Source of the DNA: Arbacia lixula
Lineage: Eukaryota; Echinodermata; Echinoidea; Arbacioida; Arbaciidae
Length of the DNA: 64,000 nucleotides
Direction: 5' to 3'
Assembly: GCA_963669155.1 (NCBI GenBank)
Contig: OZ022584.1
Coordinates: forward strand, 3,596,224 to 3,660,223
Each line of letters begins with the position of its first letter. Positions within the stretch are counted from its first letter, which is position 1. A program made the position numbers and the translations under genes. Below, piece by piece: positions 27,181 to 37,285 of this stretch. A model generated the notes under the pieces. That model was not told the origin of the DNA and searched no databases. It saw only the letters and a program-made list of their open reading frames with translations.

Positions 27181-27888
27181 TGCACACACAGCATGTAAGA
27201 AAAAATATATGGTGAAAAAGAATACAGATATACCATTCATTTCATTGCACACATTCATATTGTTTGATCAGTTGACTTTCTATGTTTAGCCTGAAGAAAT
27301 CGATACATCATGATACATCACTAATCACAGTGTGAATTTGTCTTTATAAGGGAAAGTGGGATTTGTCTGATACCAGAGATAATTAATAGATACTAGCAGC
27401 TAGGCAGATCATGTTACCACTAATTGTATACATAGCAGTTATCTATGTTATCATATGTACACAAAATGACAACTAAACAAACGAATGCACTCCAGCACAC
27501 AGCCATCAGTAGTGGATACATATGTACATAGGTACATGGTACAGGGGGGGCAATCAACTGCTCTGCTGATGCTGGTGACAATTGATTCACCATTCCTACA
27601 GATCATTCTCATCAGTTTCTTACATCTACTGCAAGGATGGGACTTGAAAGGATTATTATGAAGCCTTAGTGTATGAAATCCCTATGGGCAGTAATAATCA
27701 TATAAAACAGTTAAGTCATCACCCATTTTTGGATATCTTTATCTGAAACAATCCAGAGGTACACCCACCTTAATACATGTTCATGAACTTCAATATTATA
27801 AACATAGTTGAGCAATCAATCAAAGAAATATAATGAGATGAGAACCGGAGAGTACCAGAAAGAGTATAACAAGGCATTAGCAATATTG

Positions 27889-29402
27889 TGTCTCGCCCAC
27901 TTGCGAAAATAACCAGAAATAACGCGATCTCCGTTGCTACGCAAAAGAATTGTATCCCTCACACAATTCTGTGCACAAGTTAGGAAGCCTTCACCAAGAG
28001 TCTTGCAAGTAAACTTTAATGTATGACCTCAAATGACCTTTGACCTTATCATGTGACCTCTTACAGCACAATAACATGCAGGTGCCCCCAGTGCATCCAT
28101 CATCCAAGTTTGATTGCCATTGTAGCAACATGTGATGAGTTATGTGTGATAAGAGAGTCTTGCAAGTAAACTTTAACGTATGACCTCAAATGACCTTTGA
28201 CCTTATCCTGTGACCTCCAACGGTACCATAACATGAAGGTACCCCCAGTGCATCTATGACCCAAGTTAGGTTGTAATCCAAGCAACCTATGTGAAGTTAT
28301 TTGTCAAAAGAGAGTCTTGCAGGTAAACTTTAACGTATGACCTCAAATGACCTTTGACCTTATCCTGTGACCTCCAACGGCACCATAACATGAAGGTACC
28401 CCCAGTGCATCTATGACCCAAGTTAGGCTGTAATCCAAGCAACCCATGTGAAGTTATTTGTCAAAAGAGAGTCTTGCAGGTAAACTTTAATGTATGACCT
28501 CAAATGACCTTTGACCTTATCCTGTGACCTCCAACGGCACCATAACATGAAGGTACCCCAAGTGCATCTATGACCCAAGTTAGGTTGTAATCCAAGCAAC
28601 CCATGTGAAGTTATTTGTCAAAAGAGAGTCTTGCAGGTAAACTTTAACGTATGACCTCAAATGACCTTTGACCTTATCCTGTGACCTCCAACGGTACCAT
28701 AACATGAAGGTACCCCAAGTGCATCTATGACCCAAGTTAGGTTGTAATCCAAGCAACCCATGTGAAGTTATTTGTCAAAAGAGAGTCTTGCAGGTAAACT
28801 TTAACGTATGACCTCAAATGACCTTTGACCTTATCCTGTGACCTCCAACGGTACCATAACATGAAGGTACCCCAAGTGCATCTATGACCCAAGTTAGGTT
28901 GTAATCCAAGCAACCCATGTGAAGTTATTTGTCAAAAGAGAGTCTTGCAGGTAAACTTTAACGTATGACCTCAAATGACCTTTGACCTTATCCTGTGACC
29001 TCCAACGGTACCGTAACATGAAGGTACCCCAAGTGCATCTATGACCCAAGTTAGGTTGTAATCCAAGCAACCTATGTGAAGTTATTTGTCAAAAGAGAGT
29101 CTTGCAGGTAAACTTTAACATAGAAAAAGAGAGTCTTGCACATACTCTTTAATATATGACCTCAAATGACCTTTGACATCATCACATGACCTCTGACAAC
29201 ACCATAACATGAAGATACCCCTAGTGCTTCTATCAACCAAGTGTGGCTGCCATTGCTGTAACAGTTGCCAAGTTATGGATCATAAGAGAGTCTTGCAGGT
29301 AAACTTTAACATTTGTGACGGACGACGGACGACGGACGGACGACGGACGGACGCCATTTGGATCCCTTAGTCTCGCCTTCACCTCCGGTGGGCGAGACAA
29401 AA
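27889..29402. mobile_element. Non-autonomous inverted-repeat element carrying a 157-bp tandem array
   Basis: The ends are inverted copies of GTCTCGCCCAC (27890-27900) and GTGGGCGAGAC (29388-29398), a perfect 11-bp match with a looser extension on each side. Inside lie a unique left segment of about 100 bp, a tandem array of 157-bp units, and a right segment containing GACGGACGGACG-type simple sequence and GCCATTTGGATCCC. There is no coding potential, so mobilisation would need enzymes from elsewhere. The layout (unique ends around a core of roughly 155-160-bp repeats) recalls the pearl/HINE-like elements of bivalves, but here the ends are inverted repeats. The flanks on both sides contain AGTACCAGAAAGAGTA-like repeats. 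Confidence 0.7.
27998..29330. repeat. 157-bp tandem array, about 8.5 units
   Basis: Units begin at GAGTCTTGCA: 27998, 28155, 28312, 28469, 28626, 28783, about 28940, about 29097, 29131 and a partial unit from 29288. The spacing is 157 bp within a base. Units from 28155 to 29097 differ at only a few positions, while the outer units (27998 and 29131) are clearly diverged, which fits recent expansion from the middle. Each unit holds four TGACCT hexamers in one cluster. Confidence 0.92.
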
Positions 29403-29403
29403 A

Positions 29404-29850
29404 GGAGTGCATCATAGACAGTACCAAGGAGAGTACCAAAAAGAGTACCAGAAAGAGTACCAGAGTACCAGAAAGAGTACCAGAGAGAGTACTAAAGAAT
29501 GTAACATGGAAAGTACCAAGGAGAGTACCAAAAAGAGTACCAGAGAGAGTACTAAGGAGTGTACCATAGAGAGTATCAGAGATGGTAACAGAAAGAGTAC
29601 CAGTAAGAGTAATAGAAAGATTGCTACAGAAAGTACACTGAGAGTACAGCGAGAGTACAGAGAGAGAAGAAGAAAGGGTCAAATAGCAGAGACAGTACCA
29701 GAGAGAGTATCAGGGAAGTACGAGAGGGAGTATCACATACAGTACAATAGACAGTACCAGAGGCAGTACCAGAAAGAGAGAGTAGCAGAAGAAGTAATAG
29801 AAAGAAAAGAGAAAAAAATACCAGGGACAGTACCAGAGACAGTTTAAGAG
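29404..29850. repeat. GAGTACCA-type minisatellite next to a splice donor
   Basis: Degenerate units of about 10-12 bp of the form AGAGTACCAGAA run from the end of the inverted-repeat element to about 12 bp from the exon donor at 29862. A short stretch of the same repeat lies at about 27838-27870 on the other side of the element. In the transcript the repeat reads as CUCUGGUACU-like units. Confidence 0.85.
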
Positions 29851-29862
29851 ACAATGACTTAC

Positions 29863-29940
29863 CTCCAGTGATATATATTCATGAAATATTTTGTGACTGG
29901 AACTGCTTCGGTCTTCCTCAGAGGAGACTTCGTACTGGCT
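29863..29940 (-). CDS. GRK5: GRK4/5/6-type receptor kinase, exon 4 (RGS-homology helices)
   Basis: This 26-codon exon is in phase 0 at both ends and encodes residues 69-94: SQYEVSSEED, then RSSSSHKIFHEYISLE. It aligns without gaps to the human GRK5 segment that begins AEYEV and ends near KYL. Only the aromatic and hydrophobic anchors are kept; the surface is diverged and serine-rich. The acceptor is CCTTCAG and the donor is GTAAGT. The intron just after the donor turns into a GAGTACCA-type minisatellite within about a dozen bases, so this donor sits at the edge of a tandem repeat. The exon is short and weakly conserved and would be missed by simple ORF searches. Frame, phase and length all support it. 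Confidence 0.9.
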
Positions 29941-30399
29941 CTGAAGGGAGAGAGAAGAGACAGGAAGTTTTCAGGGTCAAAAGCAATCAGTTATTCATAG
30001 CATCTAGATATACATTCAATCAGGTTTTAGGATTCCAAATGCCATAATATTGGATCAACAACCTGCCTGTATAATGGTCATGGTCAACCAAGCAGTTTGC
30101 AGCTCCTAGTGAACCGTGGTTTACAAAGTAAAAAGTTTTTATGGTCAAATAATATTCTTCACAATATATTGTGAAGATATACATGAATCACAGCGTTATT
30201 TTGTTTTGTTTTTAATGTAACGGTATTGCCAACATATGCATTAAGGTAAGATTTTTAACATCACAAGCAATCTAGTTGAAAGTGCAACTATTGAGAAGTA
30301 ATATCATCTCAATGACACAATATGGTTACTTCACACAAGTTTTCCCCTTCCTCCTTATTAGCATTCTTTCCCTCCTTCATGCATGTTATTCTGCCCTCT

Positions 30400-31100
30400 C
30401 AGAGTAGCTGCCTTCCCCTGATAGCCATGCATAAATTACACAGGCTGCAAGGCGTGTAGAATTTGTGTGCTGTATAGAATGCCCTGTTTGCTCCCTCAGA
30501 GAATGTACCAGGGACAATCCCAGAGACAGTACCAGGGATAGTACAATAGTGAATACATAAAAACACAAGCTGCAAGGAGCAGGCAGCCATTATCATAGGG
30601 GGCATCACTTGTAGATTTGTGTGTAATGCTCTGCCCGCCTCCTCCCTCAGCAAGAGTACCAGAGACAGTACTAGGGACAGAACTAGGGACAGTACCAAAG
30701 GCAATACCAGAGAGAGTACCAGAGAGAGTATGATACACTACACGGGCTGCAAGGAGCAGTCAGTCTTTACGATAGATTTTTGGATTTTGTTTGCAATGCC
30801 CTACCTGACTGCTTCTCCAGAGACAGTACCAAAAAGAGTATCAGAGTACAATATGTTACACATGCTGCAAGGAGCAGCCAGCTGGCATGCTCCCTCAAAG
30901 CAAGCACCAGAGACGGTACCAGTGACAGAACCAAGAACAGTTCCAGGGATAGCACCAGTGACAGTACCAGGGACAGTACCAGGGACAGTTCCAGGGACAG
31001 TACCACAGTAAAAGACATTACACAGGCTGTAAGCTAGGAGCAGCCAGCCTTTACGATTGAGAGCAAAATGAGTGGATCCGTGTGCAATACCATGCCGGCA
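30400..31100. repeat. Compound (higher-order) minisatellite
   Basis: Blocks of CAGTACCAGGGA units alternate with a longer spacer containing CACAGGCTGCAAGGAGCAG, an ATTTGTGTGCAATGCC-like part and a GCTCCCTCAG-like part. The CTGCAAGGAGCAG core recurs near 30435, 30560, 30740, 30858 and 31022, giving about five higher-order copies of uneven length. The CAGTACCAG unit is the same family as the minisatellite at 29404-29850, about 550 bp away across the exon. Confidence 0.8.
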
Positions 31101-32330
31101 TGCTCCGTTAGTCCCATGGCCCTTTATCTATGACGTGTTTCTCACCCTTGTTTCACCCTCCCACACTCCCTCCTCCACTTGTGGCCACAGTCTGCAAGTC
31201 AACGCGCTATTTTCAGCATTTCTTCTGGCTGATAATACATCAAAGTAAGCAGACATTCACTCTACAGCCTTTACACTTCTTGGGTAATCCATGCCTGTAA
31301 GATATATACTCTCTGCTACTGCATCCTATGACATACAGTATTGAAGAAGTTGAGGAGGAAAAGCTTTCAAGAACTTTAACGTCATAAAGTGCACACACAA
31401 TCAAAAACCTATACATTCCACACATCCATATGTGTAACATATAAAACAATGAAAGGCCTGGAAAACGAATTTGAAATTGTAATTCTTTTATAGAATAGTT
31501 AAGAGACCAGCCCAAATAATTAAAATGTCAGACAAGAGAAGACTTTACGAAAGGCGATCAATCCATTGCCATTAATGATGTCAAATTTCTTCTTTACAGT
31601 ATAAACTGGACTGGACCTTTCTTCATTAATCCAATAAAATCAATTGGCATGCGAAGCAACATTAACAAATATATATGCACTGTTAAACAGTTACAAAATA
31701 CAACAATAACCAAATAATATGATTTAAGCTACCTGTAATTTCTTTTGAATGAGTGCTACTGATCCCAAATGCAAACAAGTTTGCCTTCCAGGTGATTAAA
31801 AATACATGAATTGTAATTGGGTGGCTGACTCCAAATTAAAGCTGTGCATTATTCTAATCACATGCCCGAGTCGCCCTGATCACTGACACAGTAATTGATC
31901 ATTACAAGCTTCACAACCATGGAGGATGCATGCATAGTACACACGGGGCACTGGTCTGTGCTTTATGAGGCAGCACAGCATCGGCACAATCCAAAGTACT
32001 GCACTGCACTACATGTGCATTCATAAATGCTGATTTCATGCACTTTGTCACTAACCAGTAAGCAATAATCAAATGGAAAATTACTTCCTCATCATACCCT
32101 AATAAAATGAATGATACCTTATATCATTCAAAAAAAAAATAATGTTCATGTCATTTCCATCATCATCGCTTCTGTATCATATCAATTAGATAAAGATTAT
32201 TATGCTATTGATATTAACATCATTCAAAAGGTCTGAGAATGAGACAACTGTTGTCATCCCAATTGGAGCATGAATGTCTGTGGGATGATCAAAGAAAGGC
32301 CTGAGAGTAAGACTACTGTTGTCATCCCAA

Positions 32331-33813
32331 TAGACCGTTTTCGTAATGTATGCACGAGACCTTTAATTTTGCACACGGCCGCAACCTCGGACAAACAAAC
32401 GCTGCCCGTCGTCTGCACCGTACCGTACCGCACGCATACGAAGTACACAATGCGGTGCTAGTTCATAAGTGTATCCATACTTTGGCACTTATTTCATAAA
32501 TTTGAATCCTAAACCTAACCCTGACCCTAACCCTAACCCTAAACATAATTCTAAACCTAACTCTGACCCTAACTCTAACCCTAGAAAACTTCTTTGCCGT
32601 TGAATTCGTCCAAAAAAGTGATTTCTCCGTCTCCATTAGCACCCGTTTCGGCCCTAGCCCCGATACTGAGCTGCGGCGAGCTAACTAGCCGCATACGCTG
32701 CCGTGACTATGAACTATCGCCCACAATGTATGGGTCGCGGGTACAATGCACTCGATTCACGTTTTTTTCTAATTAAGACCTCGTTGTGGACAATACATAG
32801 ATCAGATTTACACAGCTGGCAAAGAACAATTAGCAAGATTGTCAGGAGTTCAGTTTCTCAGGTGAAAGATATTTTTTTTAGAAGAAAGTTCGGCAATAAT
32901 CGGCGATAATCTCGGTGAACCACTGCTGCCACGGCACGGCAAGGTGAAGATTTCTTCCATTCCCGAAACAAACAAACGAAAAAAAAACTCGACAAGTGCC
33001 ATCTCTGGATCAAGGCATGTGGAAGAAAAGACTTGACAACAGACAAAATCAGGAAAGACAGCTACATTTGCTCCAAGTATTTTTTTTTTTTTTTACGGGA
33101 ATAGCCGGCTGCGACGTACAACGGATCACCCAAATCACCTGCCGCGCCGCACCGCAGTCTCTCAGCGCGAAACAAGTAAGACAGCGAAAGCCGTGCGGCC
33201 AGCTCCCCGAGAGAGAGCTAGCTATCGGCCCGCTTCCCAAACGACAGAAAGCTACCAAACAATTTTTCAGTTTGATGAACACATAGTGACATACCCCATC
33301 GTGTAACTGCAACTTCATACAGTATACATTATTGTGAGTGAACGATGTATGTAAGTATGTGAAACTATTCCTTCCCATACGTTTGCATTCATTTTTTAGA
33401 GGATCATATTTGCATTTTCACGTAGCGTAAGCTCCACGCTGTGGGACGGGCCGGCGAGGTCCGGGTCCGAGGCAAGTGTGTTCACGCTGCTATGCTTTCG
33501 CTAGCTGAAAAAGCCGACACTTCGAATACCCGGTGGTAGAAACACCCTTATGCTTCAAAAATATCCTGGATCTGCTTGACAGTCATGCCGTCAAGAGTTC
33601 CTGTCAATGTCGACGACATCACAGAATTCCCTCTCATAAAAAAAACGCTCTATCAGGGAAAATAAGATTGAAAATACAACGAAAACATCGGGACACCCGC
33701 TAGATTCGCACGCAACGATATGCGGACAAGATGCTGAGGATCGCTAAGCTTGACCGAGGTAGCAACAGTAACTATGAATGACGTCATTTTGCATACATTA
33801 CGAAAACGGTCTA
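32331..33813. mobile_element. 1.48-kb inverted-repeat element with CpG-rich interior
   Basis: The left end TAGACCGTTTTCGTAATG and the right end CATTACGAAAACGGTCTA are perfect inverted repeats that extend inward through TATGCA (24 bp). The element splits a local repeat: flanks CATCCCAA and TTGGAGCATG rejoin to CCCAATTGGAGCATG, which is present intact at about 32258-32273 and 33887-33902. The interior is richer in C and G than its surroundings and holds a telomere-like run (32508-32584), a T-run near 33080 and no recognisable transposase. It is a non-autonomous DNA element; the superfamily is undetermined. Confidence 0.85.
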
Positions 33814-34367
33814 TTGGAGCATGGATGTCCCTGGGATGCTCTGGGATGCTCAAGGGAAGGTCTGAGAGTGAGACTACGGTTGTCATCCCAATTGGAGCAT
33901 GAATGTCTGGGTAGCTTAGCCTGCCTGATAGCTTGACCTACTTTAATAACTGATATCTCCCCAATTAGCCCACTCCATATCCAATTTCCCTCTTGCGTGT
34001 GAGTGTTTCCATGGAGTAACATGGCAGGGCTAAGTCAATGTGATGCTGCAGAGGGAAAGATCCACCCCCTATCTCCCTCTAAACATAGCCTGGGGCTGGG
34101 GCAGAGGATGGCAAGAACATCACAATCACATCAACCCAAGCAGCTACCTTAAGCCTCTGAACCGGCGCTGATTTAGGGCAAAAATTATCATTATTTTGCT
34201 TTCAAATTGGCAACAATATATTTTCTTTGAAGATTGTGCCGCCCACTTCCAAATGTCATGAAATGCAACATTGATGAGCAGCATTCCCTAATGATAAGGT
34301 GTATGTAATCTAACAGTCATATATGCAGCTCCTCTGCCTCTGACATTACCACGAAAAGTAACAAATA

Positions 34368-34763
34368 CCCCTTTTATAGTGAGAGTTACCCCGCATCAGG
34401 TCCGGACCTGATGTGGGTTAACTCTCACTATAAAAGGTGGAAAAATATTTAGCCCGAGCTAAAGTTAGTGCTGGCTGAGAGGAGGGTCAGGGCCGCATCA
34501 GGTCCACATCAGACCCGAGCTAACTTCACTATAAACCGATTCTCGATTTAGTGCGGACTAAATCAGTGACCATGCGTGGTGAGCGTGTGTTCAATTTTCG
34601 CGCTCGCGGGAAGCACAGCTGATTGGGCAATAGGTTACCACAGCAACTAGTCCGGTCTTGCTCTCGTCATAGGTGGTCGAAAAGGCAGTAAAAATGACTT
34701 AGCCCGTGCTAAAGTTACCCCGCTTCTGAAGCGGGGTAAAGTCAGCGCGCACTATAAAAGGGG
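34368..34763. mobile_element. PIF/Harbinger-like non-autonomous element, copy 1
   Basis: This is the same family and orientation as the element at 61783-62184, with similar internal sequence such as TTTAGCCCGAGCTAAAGTTA and CACAGCTGATTGGGCAATAG. Ends are CCCCTTTTATAGTG and CACTATAAAAGGGG, preceded by TA on the left but followed by CA on the right, so the outermost bases have drifted. The target duplication is not clear (AAA against TAA). The left hairpin has a long arm on each side of GGTCCGGACC. Confidence 0.85.
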
Positions 34764-35624
34764 CATAACTTTGGTTTCATGTTTATTTTCATGACATCAG
34801 GCTTAAGAAACAGTCCCTGCAAAACAAGTTTTACCAACCACCATCCCTGACATACATCATTCATGCATATTATAAAGGGGTTACATTATTATTGTAATAT
34901 GGGTATACATCAATAATTTTGTGCCCATCATTACAGCAAGATGCCTTTTTACATGTGTAAGCAATCAGATTTTTTTCTCATAGTGAAAGGTCATATTCAA
35001 GATTGATGAAATGTTGTCATATAGAAAGTTAAATCATATTTTGGGGAGTTGATATGCCAGTAGGTCTGTGGGAATTTTGAAGTAGTATTCTAGAAGTGTG
35101 AATACTGATTGTTGAATTTTATTATGTGAGTCACTCCAGGCTGTTGTAATTTTTGTTAGTTTTTTGCATTATTTGAATGTTTGTATTAATTTTCTATAAT
35201 ATAGTGGTTCTATGTAGTTATCACATGTTTATGACTGTGGGGCTCACCCTGAATAAAGAAGACTCAATAAATGTCAAGATCATGTCAAGAAATCCAATGA
35301 GAGCAGAGCTGCAATCACGGTAGAACTTGACTACCATAATGACGGCCCGACCATCTTACCACTAGCTGCACATTCCCCTTAAACATGGCTGCTGCCTAAG
35401 ATTGTCTACTGTTCCCATCAAGTAAACCTTCAGCTGTTCATTCATGTATCTCAGTATTCCGCATCAGCATCACAATGCCACAAAAACCATGACGATTAAA
35501 GCCGATCGATCATTACCCCCTTGGGAGCGAGGGTGAAATCAATGTTGGTCCATCATTCATGACTATAGTCAGATACCTGCATAATGGGATGAATGCTGGC
35601 ACAGACAGCCCAACAACACTCGTA

Positions 35625-36246
35625 CCCTTTTTACACTGGCAAAAATGTGCTGAACCCCGTACTATAGGTGGGACTAAGATTCCCCCTTAACCCAACCTGT
35701 AGTACAGACTAAGCTTGGACCACTTTCTGTTCACATTGGTTTTAACCAAAGTGGACTAGCCCCACTGATAGTACCGGAGTATTTGGCCTTTCAAAAAAGC
35801 AGGGCTACCCCCCGCAATTGCGGTGCCAAACCAAACAATTTGGGACCAAGGGCCCCAGTGTAAACAGAAATAAAAATAGTCTGGGGGTTAAGGAAAAGCG
35901 GTGCTCAGCACATTGATCAATCAGAATAAGCTATGCACAACGGGCGAGCAACCTTGATAGGTTTAACAAACTACGCTTCATATATCCTTGGTTTAACCGA
36001 GTTATCAAGAGCACTTGTGCATGACGTGCATTCATGAATATTCAGCTCTAATAAAGAAAAGTAAATAAAGAAAAGTAAAGGGCTAGCTATTTTTAATGTG
36101 AACATCATGCATTTCCTCAGCCGGATTCAAGAAAATAGTATGGAGCTACATGTAAGAATGCCAGTATAGAAAGCCACAAAAAATACTATGGGTTAAGTAC
36201 GAGGCTAACGATATTACGGGGCTAAGAAAACCCAATGTAAAAAGGG
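35625..36246. mobile_element. 622-bp non-autonomous inverted-repeat element
   Basis: The ends are CCCTTTTTACACTGG (left) and CCAATGTAAAAAGGG (right), each flanked by TA, so a TA duplication is likely. The interior carries mirrored pieces such as CCCCGTACTATAGGTGGGAC. No protein is encoded. A TA duplication would fit Tc1/mariner-type or PIF-type mobilisation; no further assignment is made. Confidence 0.75.
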
Positions 36247-36703
36247 TATCTCCGTCTGCAGTAAGATTCCCAGTGCTTACGTAGTCCTGAAAAGGACTCT
36301 TGGGTTTGTCTTTTGTGCATGGTGAATAGCTCAAAGGGCAGAGGGGAGTAGAGAAAGGGGGAAGGAGACCTTCTATGAACGGCAGCTCAGAGAGCAGCTG
36401 TTCTTCTAGTCCAAGGTCTTTGGTCAGGATGAATTCTGGATCACCTCCACCAAGGAGATTGACTATGCACATTTGTGGTTGCCATGTACATAATGCTGTA
36501 AATTAGCAAGGCACTTTTGCAAATTTGTCTCAGGATGTCCAGGTCATAAATCATACCCAAGTGACATGAGAAGGTAGTAGCTTGTGACATTATCTCAGGA
36601 GGACACTTTGTCTAGGGCCCTGTTTACACTGGCCCATCTTAAAAAAAAAAAGACAGGAAGTGAGTGGGAACAAACCTTATGTATAGACCACGATCTAGCA
36701 ATA

Positions 36704-36922
36704 ATCCATTTTCATAATGTATGCACGACTAAACTTTGACTGTAAGTCAGTAGTAACGCGGTATCTCCTGTATCTAGTGATTCACTTTCAATGGGTGGAT
36801 GCACTCTGAATACATCAGCTGTTACTATGCGGACAAACCTTAGACAAGCTTTGGGATTACCATTAGCAACATTCTGTTTGAAAGAAATGTACACAATTTG
36901 CATACATAATGAAAATGATCTT
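36704..36922. mobile_element. Short relative of the 1.48-kb element
   Basis: The ends CCATTTTCATAATGTATGCA and TTGCATACATAATGAAAATG are inverted repeats and match the ends of the 32331-33813 element, with CpG sites changed to TpG or CpA as expected from age. Length is about 219 bp and there is no coding capacity. It looks like an older, internally deleted copy. Confidence 0.75.
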
Positions 36923-37059
36923 TAGCAAAACTCATATTCAGGCAACATGGCACACCATAATGTATTGCAGTAATAGGCCATGTATTCAAATATATGCACA
37001 TCTTCCAAACATTAAGATACTAATGGTAATCCCAAAGCATATGGTTTGTTGAGTAGCAA

Positions 37060-37285
37060 CAACTAATAGATTCAGACTGCGTTCCATCCATTGAAGTTGA
37101 ATCACGAAATACAGGTGAATGTAATAACATGTCACTTGGCAGGGGAAGTTGTGAATACGTAACGAAAGAATGTAGCAACGACTAATAGATTCAGACTGCG
37201 TTCCATCCATCGAAGAATCACAAAATACAGGTGAATGTAATTATGCGTTACTATGCACTTAGGGGAAAAGTTGTGAATACATTAC
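37060..37285. repeat. Two-copy 112-bp duplication ending in a related terminus
   Basis: AGCAACAACTAATAGATTCA, GACTGCGTTCCATCCAT and ATACAGGTGAATGTAAT occur twice, about 112 bp apart. Each copy ends with a GTTGTGAATACGTAACGAAA-type sequence that resembles the right end of the 32331-33813 family. It may be a decayed member with an internal duplication. Confidence 0.7.

Larger units (their letters stand above)
26634..29862 (-). other. 3.2-kb intron of the GRK gene, mostly repeats
   Basis: From high to low coordinate it holds a GAGTACCA minisatellite (29404-29850), a 1.5-kb inverted-repeat element with a 157-bp tandem array (27889-29402), about 700 bp of unremarkable sequence (27185-27885) and a polypurine tract (about 26645-27180) next to the acceptor. 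Roughly three quarters of the intron is repeat. Confidence 0.85.

Noticed and set aside
27998-29330. CRISPR-like array
   Set aside because: Regular spacing is present, but whole 157-bp units repeat with no unique spacers, and the sequence is animal.
29315-29847. Open frames with repeated Ser-Thr-Lys-Glu-type peptides over the GAGTACCA minisatellite
   Set aside because: The peptide repeat follows from the DNA repeat; no start context, splice sites or conservation support translation.
34871-35280. Possible LINE tail ending in CCTGAATAAAGAAGACTC and a similar end near 63740
   Set aside because: Only an AATAAA-like word and a weak tail were visible; no coding part or duplication supports a call.
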